Assembly (NCBI RefSeq): GCF_001042715.1
Contig: NZ_CP009687.1
Span: 186,001 to 250,000, forward strand
Length of the DNA stretch: 64,000 nt
Source of the DNA: Clostridium aceticum
GTDB taxonomy: Bacteria; Bacillota; Clostridia; Peptostreptococcales; Natronincolaceae
Reading direction: 5' to 3'
Shown here: piece after piece, positions 8,270-16,896 of the stretch
How positions within the stretch are numbered: the stretch's first letter is position 1
Layout of the letters: every line of letters starts with the position of its first letter
Notes under the pieces: model-generated
Database searches by the model: none
The model's input: only the letters and a program-made list of their open reading frames with translations
What the model was told of the DNA's origin: nothing
Made by a program: the position numbers and the translations under genes

Positions 8270-8770
8270 ATGGGATTTTTTGAAAAATTTCTAGAGTTTA
8301 TGACGATTGAACTAACAGTACTTTTGACGGCTGCCATGCCTATTATTGAGTTAAGGGGTGCTATACCTGTAGGGATTTCCCTGGGTATGTCTCCATTGCA
8401 TGCCTTTACCATTAGCTTTATTGGCAGTCTGTTACCGGTGCCGATAATTATTTTTGGTATAAGACCAATTTTTAAGGTGCTGAAACAAACAAAGGTATTC
8501 AGAGGGGTTATAGAAAAAATCACAAGAAAAACGATGTTGAGAAGCGGTAAAATTCAAAGATATGGTTTTTGGGGTTTGATTTTATTTGTGGCTATACCAT
8601 TGCCGGGAACTGGGGTGTGGACAGGAAGCTTAGCCTCCGTGCTTTTAGATATGCGGATCAAGCTGGCCTTCCCTGCCATACTTATAGGAAACCTTATAGC
8701 GGGGCTTGCAGTGATGAGCTTAAGTCAGGGTATTGTTAGAACTTTGAACCTGATTAGTGGAATACTTTAA
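8270..8770 (+). CDS. Small multidrug export-like membrane protein (COG2426 type)
   Basis: This 166-aa protein has about five hydrophobic segments and fits the Sm_multidrug_ex family: an N-terminal TAAMPIIELRGAIP motif and a central IPLPGTGVWTGSLAS motif. Function in the family is poorly known despite the name. The start follows AAGGAG. It sits 98 bp after gtrA and is followed by the hairpin split by a mobile element. Confidence 0.75.
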   Translation: MGFFEKFLEFMTIELTVLLTAAMPIIELRGAIPVGISLGMSPLHAFTISFIGSLLPVPIIIFGIRPIFKVLKQTKVFRGVIEKITRKTMLRSGKIQRYGFWGLILFVAIPLPGTGVWTGSLASVLLDMRIKLAFPAILIGNLIAGLAVMSLSQGIVRTLNLISGIL

Positions 8771-8786
8771 AATGATTCATACACAT

Positions 8787-8962
8787 AAAAAAGTCATCTT
8801 TTATAATCACGTCATTAACCTTAACTTAAGCCATAGTTCGTCATCCTGAGGGAAGCAAAGCGAACAAGATCCTTCACTACACTCAGGATGACAGTTCCAG
8901 AGAATTTTGGTAATAAGTGTGTTAAGTTAACGCCTATGATAAAGTTAAAAGATGACTTTTTT
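8787..8962 (+). terminator. Transcription terminator split by a MITE copy
   Basis: A 17-nt arm (8787-8803, aaaaaagtcatctttta) and its exact reverse complement (8946-8962, ending in a T-run) are separated by 142 bp, nearly all of it one repeat copy. Without the insert the arms would form a compact bidirectional terminator between the converging genes ending at 8770 and 8977. Confidence 0.75.
8813..8938 (-). mobile_element. MITE-like repeat, copy 2 (126 bp)
   Basis: It begins CATTAACCTTAACTTAA and ends TTAAGTTAACGCCTATG, opposite in orientation to copy 1. The interior has GTCATCCTGAGGG...ACTCAGGATGACAG. The decamers at its edges do not match clearly (about 4 of 10), so the duplication has decayed or was lost. 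It sits in the loop of a terminator. Confidence 0.8.
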
Positions 8963-8976
8963 CTTTTTTGCTTTGC

Positions 8977-9537
8977 TTAACCACTTGAAGACAGAGAATT
9001 TATGAAACCTGTCAAGAGTTCTCGAAGGAGAACCAGATCCCTCAAAGTAGTATCTCCATCCCTTATGTGAGCGGATTCCTCTTGAAGCTGTTTAATTAAA
9101 CTCGCTTGATGATAACGCTTTTTAAGCGTGGAGGCAGTACTCAAAACGTCAATGACTTTTCCATTGTTTAAATGAAGTGTTGTTTTTGAAAGGTCTAGCT
9201 TTTTTACCTCAAAGAAGTTAATGTAGCTAAGAGAAGAGTCATTTTTTACCTTGGGCACTCTGGTTTTAATGGGAAACAGCAATAAGTCTTTACTTAAAGG
9301 TAAAGGTAGGTAGTATTTGCAGTTCAATAGTTTTTGTTGTTTTTTTCTAAGCAGTCTTAGGTGGAGGGTATAATAGCTACAAATAGCATGTAAGATTGAT
9401 TCGATAGAGCGTCTCAATAAAATTTCTTCTCCATTTTGCAGTATTACTGTAGTGACATTCCCTAGATCTTCTTTATATATAGGAAGTAAAGCAGCTATTT
9501 TCTCTTTGTTTTTTAAGATTTCTTCAATGGCTTTCAA
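8977..9537 (-). CDS. ComK-like protein
   Basis: This 186-aa protein resembles the ComK competence regulator family. Residues 85-89 are LLLFP, 105-108 YINF, and 123-127 LNNGK, followed by a Ser/Thr segment and Gln145. This is the same order as the LFP / WISH / FSNGK / Q pattern of Bacillus ComK. Similarity is partial and judged by eye. It starts at TTG (9537) with AAGGAG 7 nt before. It is transcribed away from the VTC gene, and the 145-bp gap holds a clear promoter for the latter. In Bacillus, ComK activates DNA-uptake genes; whether that applies here is unknown. Confidence 0.5.
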   Translation of the reverse strand: MKAIEEILKNKEKIAALLPIYKEDLGNVTTVILQNGEEILLRRSIESILHAICSYYTLHLRLLRKKQQKLLNCKYYLPLPLSKDLLLFPIKTRVPKVKNDSSLSYINFFEVKKLDLSKTTLHLNNGKVIDVLSTASTLKKRYHQASLIKQLQEESAHIRDGDTTLRDLVLLRELLTGFINSLSSSG

Positions 9538-9572
9538 AAAATCATCTCCTTTTTTGCTGGAAGAAACTAAAC

Positions 9573-9601
9573 TTTACTATGCTGGAACACGATGTTATAC
9601 T
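9573..9601 (+). promoter_or_regulatory. SigA-type promoter for the VTC-DUF4956 operon
   Basis: TTTACT (9573-9578), 17 bp, TATACT (9596-9601), 81 bp upstream of the VTC start codon. Confidence 0.65.
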
Positions 9602-9682
9602 ATATATGTTAAAGATATGTTAAGTTCTGATAGTTGTGCCAAGACATGAATTTGCAATAAATTTTAGAGAGGAGGAGAGATC

Positions 9683-10423
9683 ATGGCAAAGGAAGTATTT
9701 AATCGATACGAGTTAAAGTATTTGATTAACAACGATGTTTATAAGGACTTATTGGCTGCCCTAAAACCTCACCTTTCTATCGATGCTCATGGAGATCAAG
9801 AAGGTTATTACACCATCTCTAATATTTATTATGATACAGAGGATAATTTGTTCCATCAGGAAAAAATGCTAGGACAATCCTTTAGACAAAAGTTAAGGTT
9901 GCGCACCTACAATAAAGCCAGCTTAAATGAACAAGCTTTTTTAGAAATTAAACAAAAGCATGATAAGGTTGTAAATAAAAGAAGAACTTTGATCAAGTTG
10001 AAGGATGCCTATCATTTTCTAAGTCAAAAGGAGCCTATAAAAAATGTCTTTTCTTTTGAGGTTTCCAATCAACAAATTTTGAAGGAAATAGATTTTTTAA
10101 AAAACTTTTATCAACTGGTGCCTAAGATGGTGCTATGCTACGAAAGACAAGCCTTTCAAGTAGAAGAAGATCCCAGCATAAGAATTACCTTTGATAAGAA
10201 TCTGAGAAAGCGGGAATATAACTTTAGACTTGAAAAGGGCAGCTATGGGGACCTTTTTATGGATCCCAATACCTTTGTCCTAGAGGTAAAGCTAAGTGAG
10301 AGGGTACCTTTGTGGCTTGCTAGGATTTTAAGCGAGTATAGTTGCTCTATGCAGAGTTTTTCTAAATACTCCAATAGTCAAAATAATGTTGAAGTAATGT
10401 TAAACCAGAAGAGCATCATATAG
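9683..10423 (+). CDS. VTC-domain protein (polyphosphate polymerase type)
   Basis: This 246-aa single-domain protein has the VTC tunnel-fold signatures: NRYELKYLI near residue 7, then RQKLRLRTY, FLEIKQKHDKVVNKRR, and a late LEVKLSE. In yeast this domain makes inorganic polyphosphate from ATP; bacterial relatives are assumed to act on phosphate chains, but few are tested. It starts after GAGGAGAG and is followed 11 bp later by a DUF4956 membrane gene, a pairing common in bacteria. Catalysis here is inferred. Confidence 0.8.
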   Translation: MAKEVFNRYELKYLINNDVYKDLLAALKPHLSIDAHGDQEGYYTISNIYYDTEDNLFHQEKMLGQSFRQKLRLRTYNKASLNEQAFLEIKQKHDKVVNKRRTLIKLKDAYHFLSQKEPIKNVFSFEVSNQQILKEIDFLKNFYQLVPKMVLCYERQAFQVEEDPSIRITFDKNLRKREYNFRLEKGSYGDLFMDPNTFVLEVKLSERVPLWLARILSEYSCSMQSFSKYSNSQNNVEVMLNQKSII

Positions 10424-10434
10424 GGGGTTGGATT

Positions 10435-11130
10435 ATGTTAGACAGTATAAATGATATTTTTATGTTAAATGAAATTGGTACTATCACTACCTTGAGGGAA
10501 GTAATCATTACAATTGTAATTAGTTCTCTTTTAGGATTAATGATTTCTTATACCTATACGAAAACCTATAAGGGCAGATTTTATTCTCAAACCTTTGCTC
10601 AAACTTTAATTATTGTAGGGATCGTTATTTCCATCATTATTGTTGCCATCGGCAGCAATATCGCCAGAGCCTTCAGTTTGGCAGGAGCTCTATCTATTAT
10701 ACGTTTTAGGAGCACCATAGGAGATCCAAGGGATATAGCCTTTATCTTCTTTGTATTAGGTGCAGGGTTGGCCTCAGGTGCAGGACTTTTTATACCTGCT
10801 ATTGTTTTTGTTGCTATGCTATGTGCTTTGATCTTTATTTTATACCATTTAGATTATGGGGCAAAAAAAGAAAAACAAAAAATCTTAAAAATTATGGTGC
10901 CAGAAAACTTGAATTTTGAAGGACTGTTTGACGATCTTTTGCAGCAGCACCTTAAAGAGTTTTCTCTCATGAGCATAAGAACCACCAACTTAGGTACCAT
11001 GTTTGAGTTGATGTATTCCATAAAAACCAAAGAAGAGACAGAAGAGAAGGTTTTAATGGACGATATCCGTGCTAGAAATGGTAATCTCAATGTGGTTATT
11101 TTATTGGATGAACAGTTACTGGATATATAA
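10435..11130 (+). CDS. DUF4956 membrane protein
   Basis: This 231-aa protein has four or five N-terminal membrane helices. They are followed by the family signature with charged residues inside the membrane part (AGALSIIRFRSTIGDPRDIAF cut to its core IIRFRSTIGDPRD) and a ~75-residue cytoplasmic tail. DUF4956 proteins usually sit beside VTC-domain genes and may couple them to the membrane; the role is unproven. It probably shares a transcript with the VTC gene. Confidence 0.82.
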   Translation: MLDSINDIFMLNEIGTITTLREVIITIVISSLLGLMISYTYTKTYKGRFYSQTFAQTLIIVGIVISIIIVAIGSNIARAFSLAGALSIIRFRSTIGDPRDIAFIFFVLGAGLASGAGLFIPAIVFVAMLCALIFILYHLDYGAKKEKQKILKIMVPENLNFEGLFDDLLQQHLKEFSLMSIRTTNLGTMFELMYSIKTKEETEEKVLMDDIRARNGNLNVVILLDEQLLDI

Positions 11131-11140
11131 AGAGAAAAAA

Positions 11141-11172
11141 AGGCAGCGAAGCATATCAAGCTTTCGCTGCCT
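11141..11172 (+). terminator. Terminator after DUF4956
   Basis: GGCAGCGAA pairs with TTCGCTGCC around a 12-nt loop, then CTCTTTATTTTA. Confidence 0.75.
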
Positions 11173-11186
11173 CTTTATTTTATATT

Positions 11187-11320
11187 CATAGGCGTTAACT
11201 TAACACAATTATTAGTAAAATCCTCTTGAACTGTCATCCTGAGGGTAGCGAAGGATCTAGCCCTTTAGATCTGAAACCAAGATCCTTCGTTGTCATTCAG
11301 GATGACTGAGCCTTATCATG
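11187..11320 (+). mobile_element. MITE-like repeat, copy 3 (right end degraded)
   Basis: It begins CATAGGCGTTAACTTAA and continues with CTGTCATCCTGAGGGTAGCGAAGGATCT and its inverted partner AGATCCTTCG...CAGGATGAC, but the right terminal repeat is not recognisable. It fills most of the 324-bp gap between the DUF4956 gene and hisZ; the remainder holds a terminator and the his promoter. Confidence 0.7.
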
Positions 11321-11350
11321 AACAGAGCCTTTATTTAAAAGAAATTTTCC

Positions 11351-11379
11351 TTGACAAAGGGAGCTATAGGGTTTAAAAT
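11351..11379 (+). promoter_or_regulatory. SigA promoter of the histidine operon
   Basis: A perfect -35 TTGACA (11351-11356), 17 bp, then TAAAAT (11374-11379). It lies 76 bp upstream of hisZ. Confidence 0.8.
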
Positions 11380-11399
11380 AAATGACAGATACTTTTTCA

Positions 11400-11431
11400 A
11401 TTTATCGCTTTAGCATACTAAAGTGATAAAT
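11400..11431 (+). promoter_or_regulatory. 14-bp inverted repeat in the his leader
   Basis: ATTTATCGCTTTAG (11400-11413) faces CTAAAGTGATAAAT (11418-11431) across a 4-nt loop with a single G-T pair. Placed about 14 nt before the hisZ ribosome binding site and downstream of the promoter, it could be a repressor operator or an RNA hairpin. The leader is too short for a T-box, and there is no terminator stem with U-tract. Confidence 0.55.
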
Positions 11432-11454
11432 CAATAGAGGGGGAATGGGAAGAA

Positions 11455-12672
11455 ATGAAGTCTAGAAAAGTACTGTTGCCGGAGGGAGTACAGGATTTAT
11501 TAATTGATGATTGTATTTACCGCAGGCACATTGAAGATAAATTGATGGATAATTTTATAAAGTCGGGATATATGGAGGTAAATACGCCTAGTTTAGAATA
11601 CTATGATCTTTTTTCTAATGATTATTTAGCCAGCAACGGAGATAAAATGTTTAAGCTGATTGATACCAATGGAGGAATTTTGGTGCTTCGCCCAGACTGC
11701 ACCATACCTATTGCTAGGATGGTGGCCACAAAGATGAAGGATTTTGTGTATCCTCTAAAGCTATGTTATGTACAAAATGTCTTCCGTATTGATGAAGAAC
11801 AAGCAGGAAAGAAGAGGGAATTTCGTCAAGCAGGTGTGGAGCTTTTTGGGGTAGCTTCCTATGAAGCAGATGTGGAAGTAATTATTACTGCCATTGAAAG
11901 CTTAAAAAATCTAGGATTAAAAAACTTTCAAATTGATATTGGTCAAGTGAAGCTTTTAAGGGGTATTTTACAAAACCTTACAATAGAAGAAAAGGCAAAA
12001 ATAGGGTTAGAAGAGCATGTAGAAAACAAGAATTTTATTGAATTAGATAAACTGGTAGATACCTTAAATATAGAGGAAGAAATTAAAGGAATTTTAAAGG
12101 AGCTTCCAAGACTATTTGGTGAACCAGAAGAGGTTTTAAGAGAAGTAAAAAGACTGCCTTTAGATGCTGGTATGTTGGAGGCCATCGAGGATTTAGAAAA
12201 GGTATGTGATGGAATTACAGCCTACGGATTAGAAAAGTACATATCTTTAGATTTAGGCATGGTGACAACAATGAAGTATTACAGCGGCATTATATTTAAA
12301 GGCTTTACAAGAGATTTAGGAACGGTTTTATTGAGTGGAGGTCGTTATGATAGGCTTTTAGAAGACTTTGGCATAGACTGTGCGGCTACTGGTTTTGCAT
12401 TTATCGTTAATAAAATCACAAAGGCATTGAAAATTCAAGAAAATTTGCAGGTGGAAAGAAACCGACATATTTTAGTAGCAGAATCAGAAGTTTGTCTAGT
12501 GACAGCTGAAACGGTAGAAAAGCTTAGGGCTGCAGGGCATATAGTGGAGATTTGTTTGTTGAAGAATCCAAAGGATCTGCAGGAGTATGTGCAGCGGAGA
12601 AAAATAGATGAAGTGATAAGAATCAATACCAAGGGTGAGATTGAAGTCCTTGAAGATTTAGGGGGATGGTAG
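11455..12672 (+). CDS. hisZ: ATP phosphoribosyltransferase regulatory subunit
   Basis: This is a class-II histidyl-tRNA-synthetase-like protein (405 aa) without tRNA-charging function. It pairs with short-form HisG to make the first enzyme of histidine synthesis. N-terminal LLPEGVQDLL, motif-2-like FRIDEEQAGKKREFRQAGVE and C-terminal LSGGRYDRLLEDF are seen. First gene of the his operon, it starts after AGAGGGGGAATGG and overlaps the region where hisG starts. The need for HisZ is consistent with the short HisG next to it. Confidence 0.93.
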   Translation: MKSRKVLLPEGVQDLLIDDCIYRRHIEDKLMDNFIKSGYMEVNTPSLEYYDLFSNDYLASNGDKMFKLIDTNGGILVLRPDCTIPIARMVATKMKDFVYPLKLCYVQNVFRIDEEQAGKKREFRQAGVELFGVASYEADVEVIITAIESLKNLGLKNFQIDIGQVKLLRGILQNLTIEEKAKIGLEEHVENKNFIELDKLVDTLNIEEEIKGILKELPRLFGEPEEVLREVKRLPLDAGMLEAIEDLEKVCDGITAYGLEKYISLDLGMVTTMKYYSGIIFKGFTRDLGTVLLSGGRYDRLLEDFGIDCAATGFAFIVNKITKALKIQENLQVERNRHILVAESEVCLVTAETVEKLRAAGHIVEICLLKNPKDLQEYVQRRKIDEVIRINTKGEIEVLEDLGGW

Positions 12673-12674
12673 TT

Positions 12675-13298
12675 TTGGAAACAATAAAAATGGCGATTGC
12701 TAAAGGAAGATTGGCAAAATATAGTATTGAACTTTTAGAAGGCATTGGCATAGACTGTCAGGTGCTTAAAGAGGACAATAGGAAGCTGATTTTTTCCCTA
12801 GCCAGTCATAACATAGAGGTAATTTTACTAAAGGCAGCAGATGTGCCCACCTATGTAGAGCATGGGGCTGTAGATATGGGGATTGTAGGTAAGGATGTAT
12901 TGATGGAGCAGGAAAAACAATTATACGAGGTAGTAGATTTAAAATTCGGCAATTGCAAGTTTTCAGTAGCGGGGAAGCCCTCCAATGCAAATGGCAAAAA
13001 ACATCTTAGGGTAGCTACAAAGTATCCTAACGTTACAAAAAAATACTTTACTGAAAAAGGGCAATCGGTGGAGATCATTCGACAAGAAGGATCGGTGGAA
13101 TTGGCCCCATTGATGGGGTTGTCGGATGTGATCGTAGATATTGTTGAGACAGGAAAAACCTTAAAGGAGAACGGCCTGGTGGTTTTAGAGGATATTGCCA
13201 GCATCAGTGCTAGATTGGTTTTAAATAAAGTGAGTTTCAAAACAAAGAAAAAGGAAATTTCCCCAATTATCGATTTGATTACGGAAAAAGTGAACTAG
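12675..13298 (+). CDS. hisG: ATP phosphoribosyltransferase, short form
   Basis: It condenses ATP and PRPP, the committed step of histidine synthesis. At 207 aa it lacks the C-terminal regulatory domain of long HisG, which fits the presence of HisZ. IKMAIAKGRLAKYS is at the N-terminus and the PRPP-loop region is DVIVDIVETGKTL. The likely start is TTG at 12675, with AGGGGG 9 nt upstream. An in-frame ATG at 12666 lies only a base after that site and is less likely. Confidence 0.93.
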   Translation: METIKMAIAKGRLAKYSIELLEGIGIDCQVLKEDNRKLIFSLASHNIEVILLKAADVPTYVEHGAVDMGIVGKDVLMEQEKQLYEVVDLKFGNCKFSVAGKPSNANGKKHLRVATKYPNVTKKYFTEKGQSVEIIRQEGSVELAPLMGLSDVIVDIVETGKTLKENGLVVLEDIASISARLVLNKVSFKTKKKEISPIIDLITEKVN

Positions 13299-13310
13299 GA
13301 GGACTAAGGA

Positions 13311-14600
13311 ATGATAGATATAATCAACGGCAGCAAGGATGAGCTTTTTGCCACCTTAAAGGAAAGAAGTACTGTAGACTTCAAAGATTATCAACCTCAG
13401 GTGGATGAGATATTGCAGGGCATACAGGAGAGAGGAGACGAAGCGCTGCTGGAGTATACAAAAAAGTTTGACGGGGCAGTATTTACACCACAACAAATAG
13501 CTGTTACGGAGGAAGAGTTTCAAGGAGCTTATGATGAAGTAGCAGAGGGCTTTGTAGCAGCCCTTAGGCTAGCGATTAAAAATATAAGAGAATACCATGA
13601 GAAACAAAAGCAGAATTCATGGTTTACCTCCTCAGAAGGAGTTTTTCTAGGTCAGAAGGTAAGCCCTATAGCCAGCGTGGGGATCTATGTACCTGGAGGA
13701 ACTGCCGCTTATCCTTCTTCTGTATTGATGAATGCTCTGCCGGCTATTGTAGCAGGAGTAAAGCGTATCGTCATGGTGACACCACCAGGAAAAGAAGGTA
13801 AATTATCTCCTGGGGTATTGGTGGCAGCTAAGGAGTTAGGAATTAAAGAGGTTTACAAAGTAGGCGGTGCTCAAGCAGTAGGCGCACTGGCCTTTGGTAC
13901 CCAGAGTATCCCTAAGGTAGATAAGATCGTAGGACCGGGAAATATCTATGTAGCTACGGCAAAAAGAGCTGTCTATGGCTATGTAGATATCGATATGATT
14001 GCAGGGCCCAGTGAGATTTTAGTGTTGGCAGATGAATCCGCTAACCCTAGATACGTGGCGGCAGATTTGCTATCTCAGGCAGAGCATGATCCACTGGCAT
14101 CTTCCTTACTGATCACCACCAGTGAAGTACTAGCAGAAGAAGTTAAAGAAGAAGTTCTTCGACAGACTGCTTTATTGGAAAGAAAAGAGATTATTGAAAA
14201 ATCTTTAAAAGACTATGGCAAAATCATTTTGGTCAAGAACCTAGAGGAAGCAGTAGCCTTCGCCAACGAAATAGCACCAGAACATTTGGAACTATGCGTA
14301 GAAAAGCCTTTTGAAGTGCTAAACAGCATCGAAAATGCAGGAGCCATCTTTTTAGGGCATTATACACCAGAACCTTTAGGGGATTATTTGGCAGGACCAA
14401 ATCATGTGTTGCCCACCAGTGGGACAGCGAAGTTTTATTCGCCCCTATCGGTAGAGGATTATATGAAAAAGTCTAGTGTCATCTATTACAGCCAAGAGGC
14501 TTTGAAGAAGGTAAAAGATGAGGTAATGATATTAGCGGAAGCAGAGGGGTTAACAGCCCACAAAAATTCAATTAAAGTGAGGTATGAAGAAAATGATTAA
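13311..14600 (+). CDS. hisD: Histidinol dehydrogenase
   Basis: This zinc- and NAD-dependent enzyme oxidises histidinol to histidine in the last two steps. Its 429-aa length is normal. The family signature region runs IVGPGNIYVATAKRAVYG and MIAGPSEILVLAD, with catalytic NEIAPEHLELC. AGGAGG precedes the start 12 bp after hisG. Its 3' end overlaps hisC. Confidence 0.97.
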   Translation: MIDIINGSKDELFATLKERSTVDFKDYQPQVDEILQGIQERGDEALLEYTKKFDGAVFTPQQIAVTEEEFQGAYDEVAEGFVAALRLAIKNIREYHEKQKQNSWFTSSEGVFLGQKVSPIASVGIYVPGGTAAYPSSVLMNALPAIVAGVKRIVMVTPPGKEGKLSPGVLVAAKELGIKEVYKVGGAQAVGALAFGTQSIPKVDKIVGPGNIYVATAKRAVYGYVDIDMIAGPSEILVLADESANPRYVAADLLSQAEHDPLASSLLITTSEVLAEEVKEEVLRQTALLERKEIIEKSLKDYGKIILVKNLEEAVAFANEIAPEHLELCVEKPFEVLNSIENAGAIFLGHYTPEPLGDYLAGPNHVLPTSGTAKFYSPLSVEDYMKKSSVIYYSQEALKKVKDEVMILAEAEGLTAHKNSIKVRYEEND

Positions 14601-15669
14601 TAATTTAGTAAAGGAAAATATAAAAAGCCTTGTACCTTATGAAGTGAAGGAATGTGAAACTGTAGCAAAGCTGGACGCCAATGAAAACAACAATGTTGAT
14701 TACCTACTAAATCAAAAAATTGCAAAGGCTTTGATGGGATTAAAGGTCAACCAATATCCTGATAATGATTGCTGTGAATTAAGAAGAATTTTAGGAAAGC
14801 AAGTTAGGCTATCCCCACAGCAGTTGATGATTGGCTGTGGCTCTGATCAAATTATCGCACTGATTCTTCAGGCTTTTATAGGAGAAGGGGATAAAATTTT
14901 AGTGCATACTCCTACTTTTGGTATGTATAAAATTTCCACACAGATCGTAGGGGGTACGACGATAGAGGTACCTCTAGGGGAGGACTTTGCCTTCGATTAT
15001 TATAATTTCGTGAAGGTGATGAGAAAAGAAGAGCCAAAGGTAGTATTTTTAACTAATCCCAACAATCCCACAGGGGGAGTGATTCCTAGAGAACAAATCA
15101 TTAAAATCATAGAGTATTCTAATGGCATTGTAGTGATTGATGAAGCTTATGTAGAGTTTTATGGAGAAACTACAATGGATCTAGTAAACTATTATCCTAA
15201 CTTGATTGTGTTAAGAACCTTATCCAAAGGTTATGGTCTAGCGGGGGCTAGGGTAGGCTACGCTGCGGCCTCTAAGGAACTGATGGGGATCTTGTACAAG
15301 GTAAAGCCTCCTTACAATGTCAGCAACTTAAGCCAACTGGCGGCGAAGGTATGTCTAGAAAATAAGGACGTATTGGATAGGGTTATCCAAGAAATTGTTG
15401 CAGAGCGGGACAACATTGCTCTTCAGCTTAGTGAAATACCAGACATAAAGGTATACAAAAGTCATGGAAATTTCCTTCTATGTAGAATAGGGAAGGCCAA
15501 GGAAGTGTATCAGTACTTAGCAGAGCACAAAGTATTGGTGAGATACTTTGGAGAAGAAGGTCCATTAAAAGGGTGTATCCGTATCACGATTGGAACCAAG
15601 GAAGAAAATCAGCTGGTGATTAAGCTGTTGATGGAGGCACTAGGTGCAACGAAGGAAATAGCAGTGTAG
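14593..15669 (+). CDS. hisC: Histidinol-phosphate aminotransferase
   Basis: This PLP-dependent class-II aminotransferase makes histidinol phosphate. LDANENNN is near the N-terminus, VFLTNPNNPTGG and VVIDEAYVEF are in the middle, and the PLP lysine is in RTLSKGYGLAGARVGY. The start at 14593 overlaps the hisD stop by 8 nt and has GTGAGG about 10 nt upstream; an alternative ATG at 14584 lies too close to that site. Confidence 0.95.
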   Translation: MINNLVKENIKSLVPYEVKECETVAKLDANENNNVDYLLNQKIAKALMGLKVNQYPDNDCCELRRILGKQVRLSPQQLMIGCGSDQIIALILQAFIGEGDKILVHTPTFGMYKISTQIVGGTTIEVPLGEDFAFDYYNFVKVMRKEEPKVVFLTNPNNPTGGVIPREQIIKIIEYSNGIVVIDEAYVEFYGETTMDLVNYYPNLIVLRTLSKGYGLAGARVGYAAASKELMGILYKVKPPYNVSNLSQLAAKVCLENKDVLDRVIQEIVAERDNIALQLSEIPDIKVYKSHGNFLLCRIGKAKEVYQYLAEHKVLVRYFGEEGPLKGCIRITIGTKEENQLVIKLLMEALGATKEIAV

Positions 15670-15680
15670 GGGGATAAAAA

Positions 15681-16271
15681 ATGGAGAAGAGGCAAAGTAG
15701 CCTAAAGCGGACTACAGCAGAAACAGATATTCATATTAATATAGATATAGATGGGAAAGGTAAAAATTGTATTCGTACAGGAATAGGCTTTTTCGATCAT
15801 ATGCTGCAACAAATTGCTAAACATGGTTTTTTAGATTTAAATATAGAAGCCAAAGGGGATCTAGAAGTAGATTTCCACCATACGGTGGAGGATGTAGGCA
15901 TATTGCTGGGCCAAAGCATACAGCAGGCTTTAGGAGATAAGAAGGGGATTACCCGCTATGCAACAGTTTTTACCCCTATGGACGAGGCTCTTTCCATGGT
16001 GGCTATTGACATTAGCGGTCGCCCTTATCTTCACTACGAGGCAGACTTTGCAGGAGAAATGGTGGGAAGTTTTGAAGTACAATTGGTGGAGGAATTCTTT
16101 AGAGCAGTGGCCTTTAATAGTGGCATGACACTGCATGTCAGAAACCTTTACGGAAGAAATAATCATCATATGATAGAGAGCATGTTTAAGGCCTTTGGCA
16201 GGGCTTTGGATGCTGCTACTAGATTAGATCCACGGATAGAAGGGGTCATGTCCACCAAGGGACAGTTGTAA
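15681..16271 (+). CDS. hisB: Imidazoleglycerol-phosphate dehydratase
   Basis: This monofunctional HisB (196 aa) lacks a fused phosphatase domain. The manganese-site repeats are visible: FFDHMLQQIAKHG, DFHHTVEDVGI, and later RNNHHMIESMFKAFGRAL. The start follows AGGGGG. Because it lacks the phosphatase half, a separate histidinol-phosphatase must be encoded elsewhere. Confidence 0.97.
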   Translation: MEKRQSSLKRTTAETDIHINIDIDGKGKNCIRTGIGFFDHMLQQIAKHGFLDLNIEAKGDLEVDFHHTVEDVGILLGQSIQQALGDKKGITRYATVFTPMDEALSMVAIDISGRPYLHYEADFAGEMVGSFEVQLVEEFFRAVAFNSGMTLHVRNLYGRNNHHMIESMFKAFGRALDAATRLDPRIEGVMSTKGQL

Positions 16272-16290
16272 ATAGATAGGGGTGAAGGAA

Positions 16291-16896
16291 ATGATTGGCA
16301 TTATTGATTATGGCATGGGAAACTTAAGAAGTGTAGAAAAGGCCTTTGAAAAAATGGGATACAAGGCTTTTGTATCCGATAAGATCGAGGAGCTAAAGGA
16401 AGCGAAAGGATTAATCATTCCAGGGGTAGGCGCTTTTTATGATGCCATGAAAAACTTAAAGGAAAAAGGCTTAGAACCTTGGCTATTAAAAGAAGTAGAA
16501 AAGGGAAAGCCATTTCTAGGAATATGTTTAGGGATGCAGATTTTGTTTTCCTATGGTTATGAAGTAGAAAAAACAAAAGGCCTAGATATGATTTTAGGGG
16601 ATATTGTAAAAATTCCTGCCGGTAGAAAGATCCCTCATATGGGGTGGAATCAACTAAACATTACGGAAGACAGTAAAATTTTAAAGGGGATTGAGAGCAA
16701 TCAATACGTTTATTTTGTACACTCCTATTATGTAAAACCCCATGAAAAGCATGTGGTAAAGGCGGTTACCGATTATGGTATAGATCTGCCAGCAGTAGTA
16801 GAGAAGGGAAATATTTATGGACTTCAGTTTCATCCAGAAAAAAGTGGAGATACAGGGTTAAAGATACTAAAGAATTTTGGGGAGTTGATAGGGTGA
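16291..16896 (+). CDS. hisH: Imidazole glycerol phosphate synthase, glutaminase subunit
   Basis: A class-I glutamine amidotransferase that feeds ammonia to HisF. The triad is visible: Cys in FLGICLGMQILF, then His and Glu in LQFHPEKSG. The start at ATG 16291 follows GGGGTGAAGG; an in-frame GTG at 16282 is part of that site. The stop overlaps the hisA start (GTGA). Confidence 0.96.
   Translation: MIGIIDYGMGNLRSVEKAFEKMGYKAFVSDKIEELKEAKGLIIPGVGAFYDAMKNLKEKGLEPWLLKEVEKGKPFLGICLGMQILFSYGYEVEKTKGLDMILGDIVKIPAGRKIPHMGWNQLNITEDSKILKGIESNQYVYFVHSYYVKPHEKHVVKAVTDYGIDLPAVVEKGNIYGLQFHPEKSGDTGLKILKNFGELIG

Noticed and set aside
11380-11454. T-box riboswitch before the his operon
   Set aside because: The leader from the consensus promoter to hisZ is only about 75 nt and lacks a T-box sequence and terminator stem.
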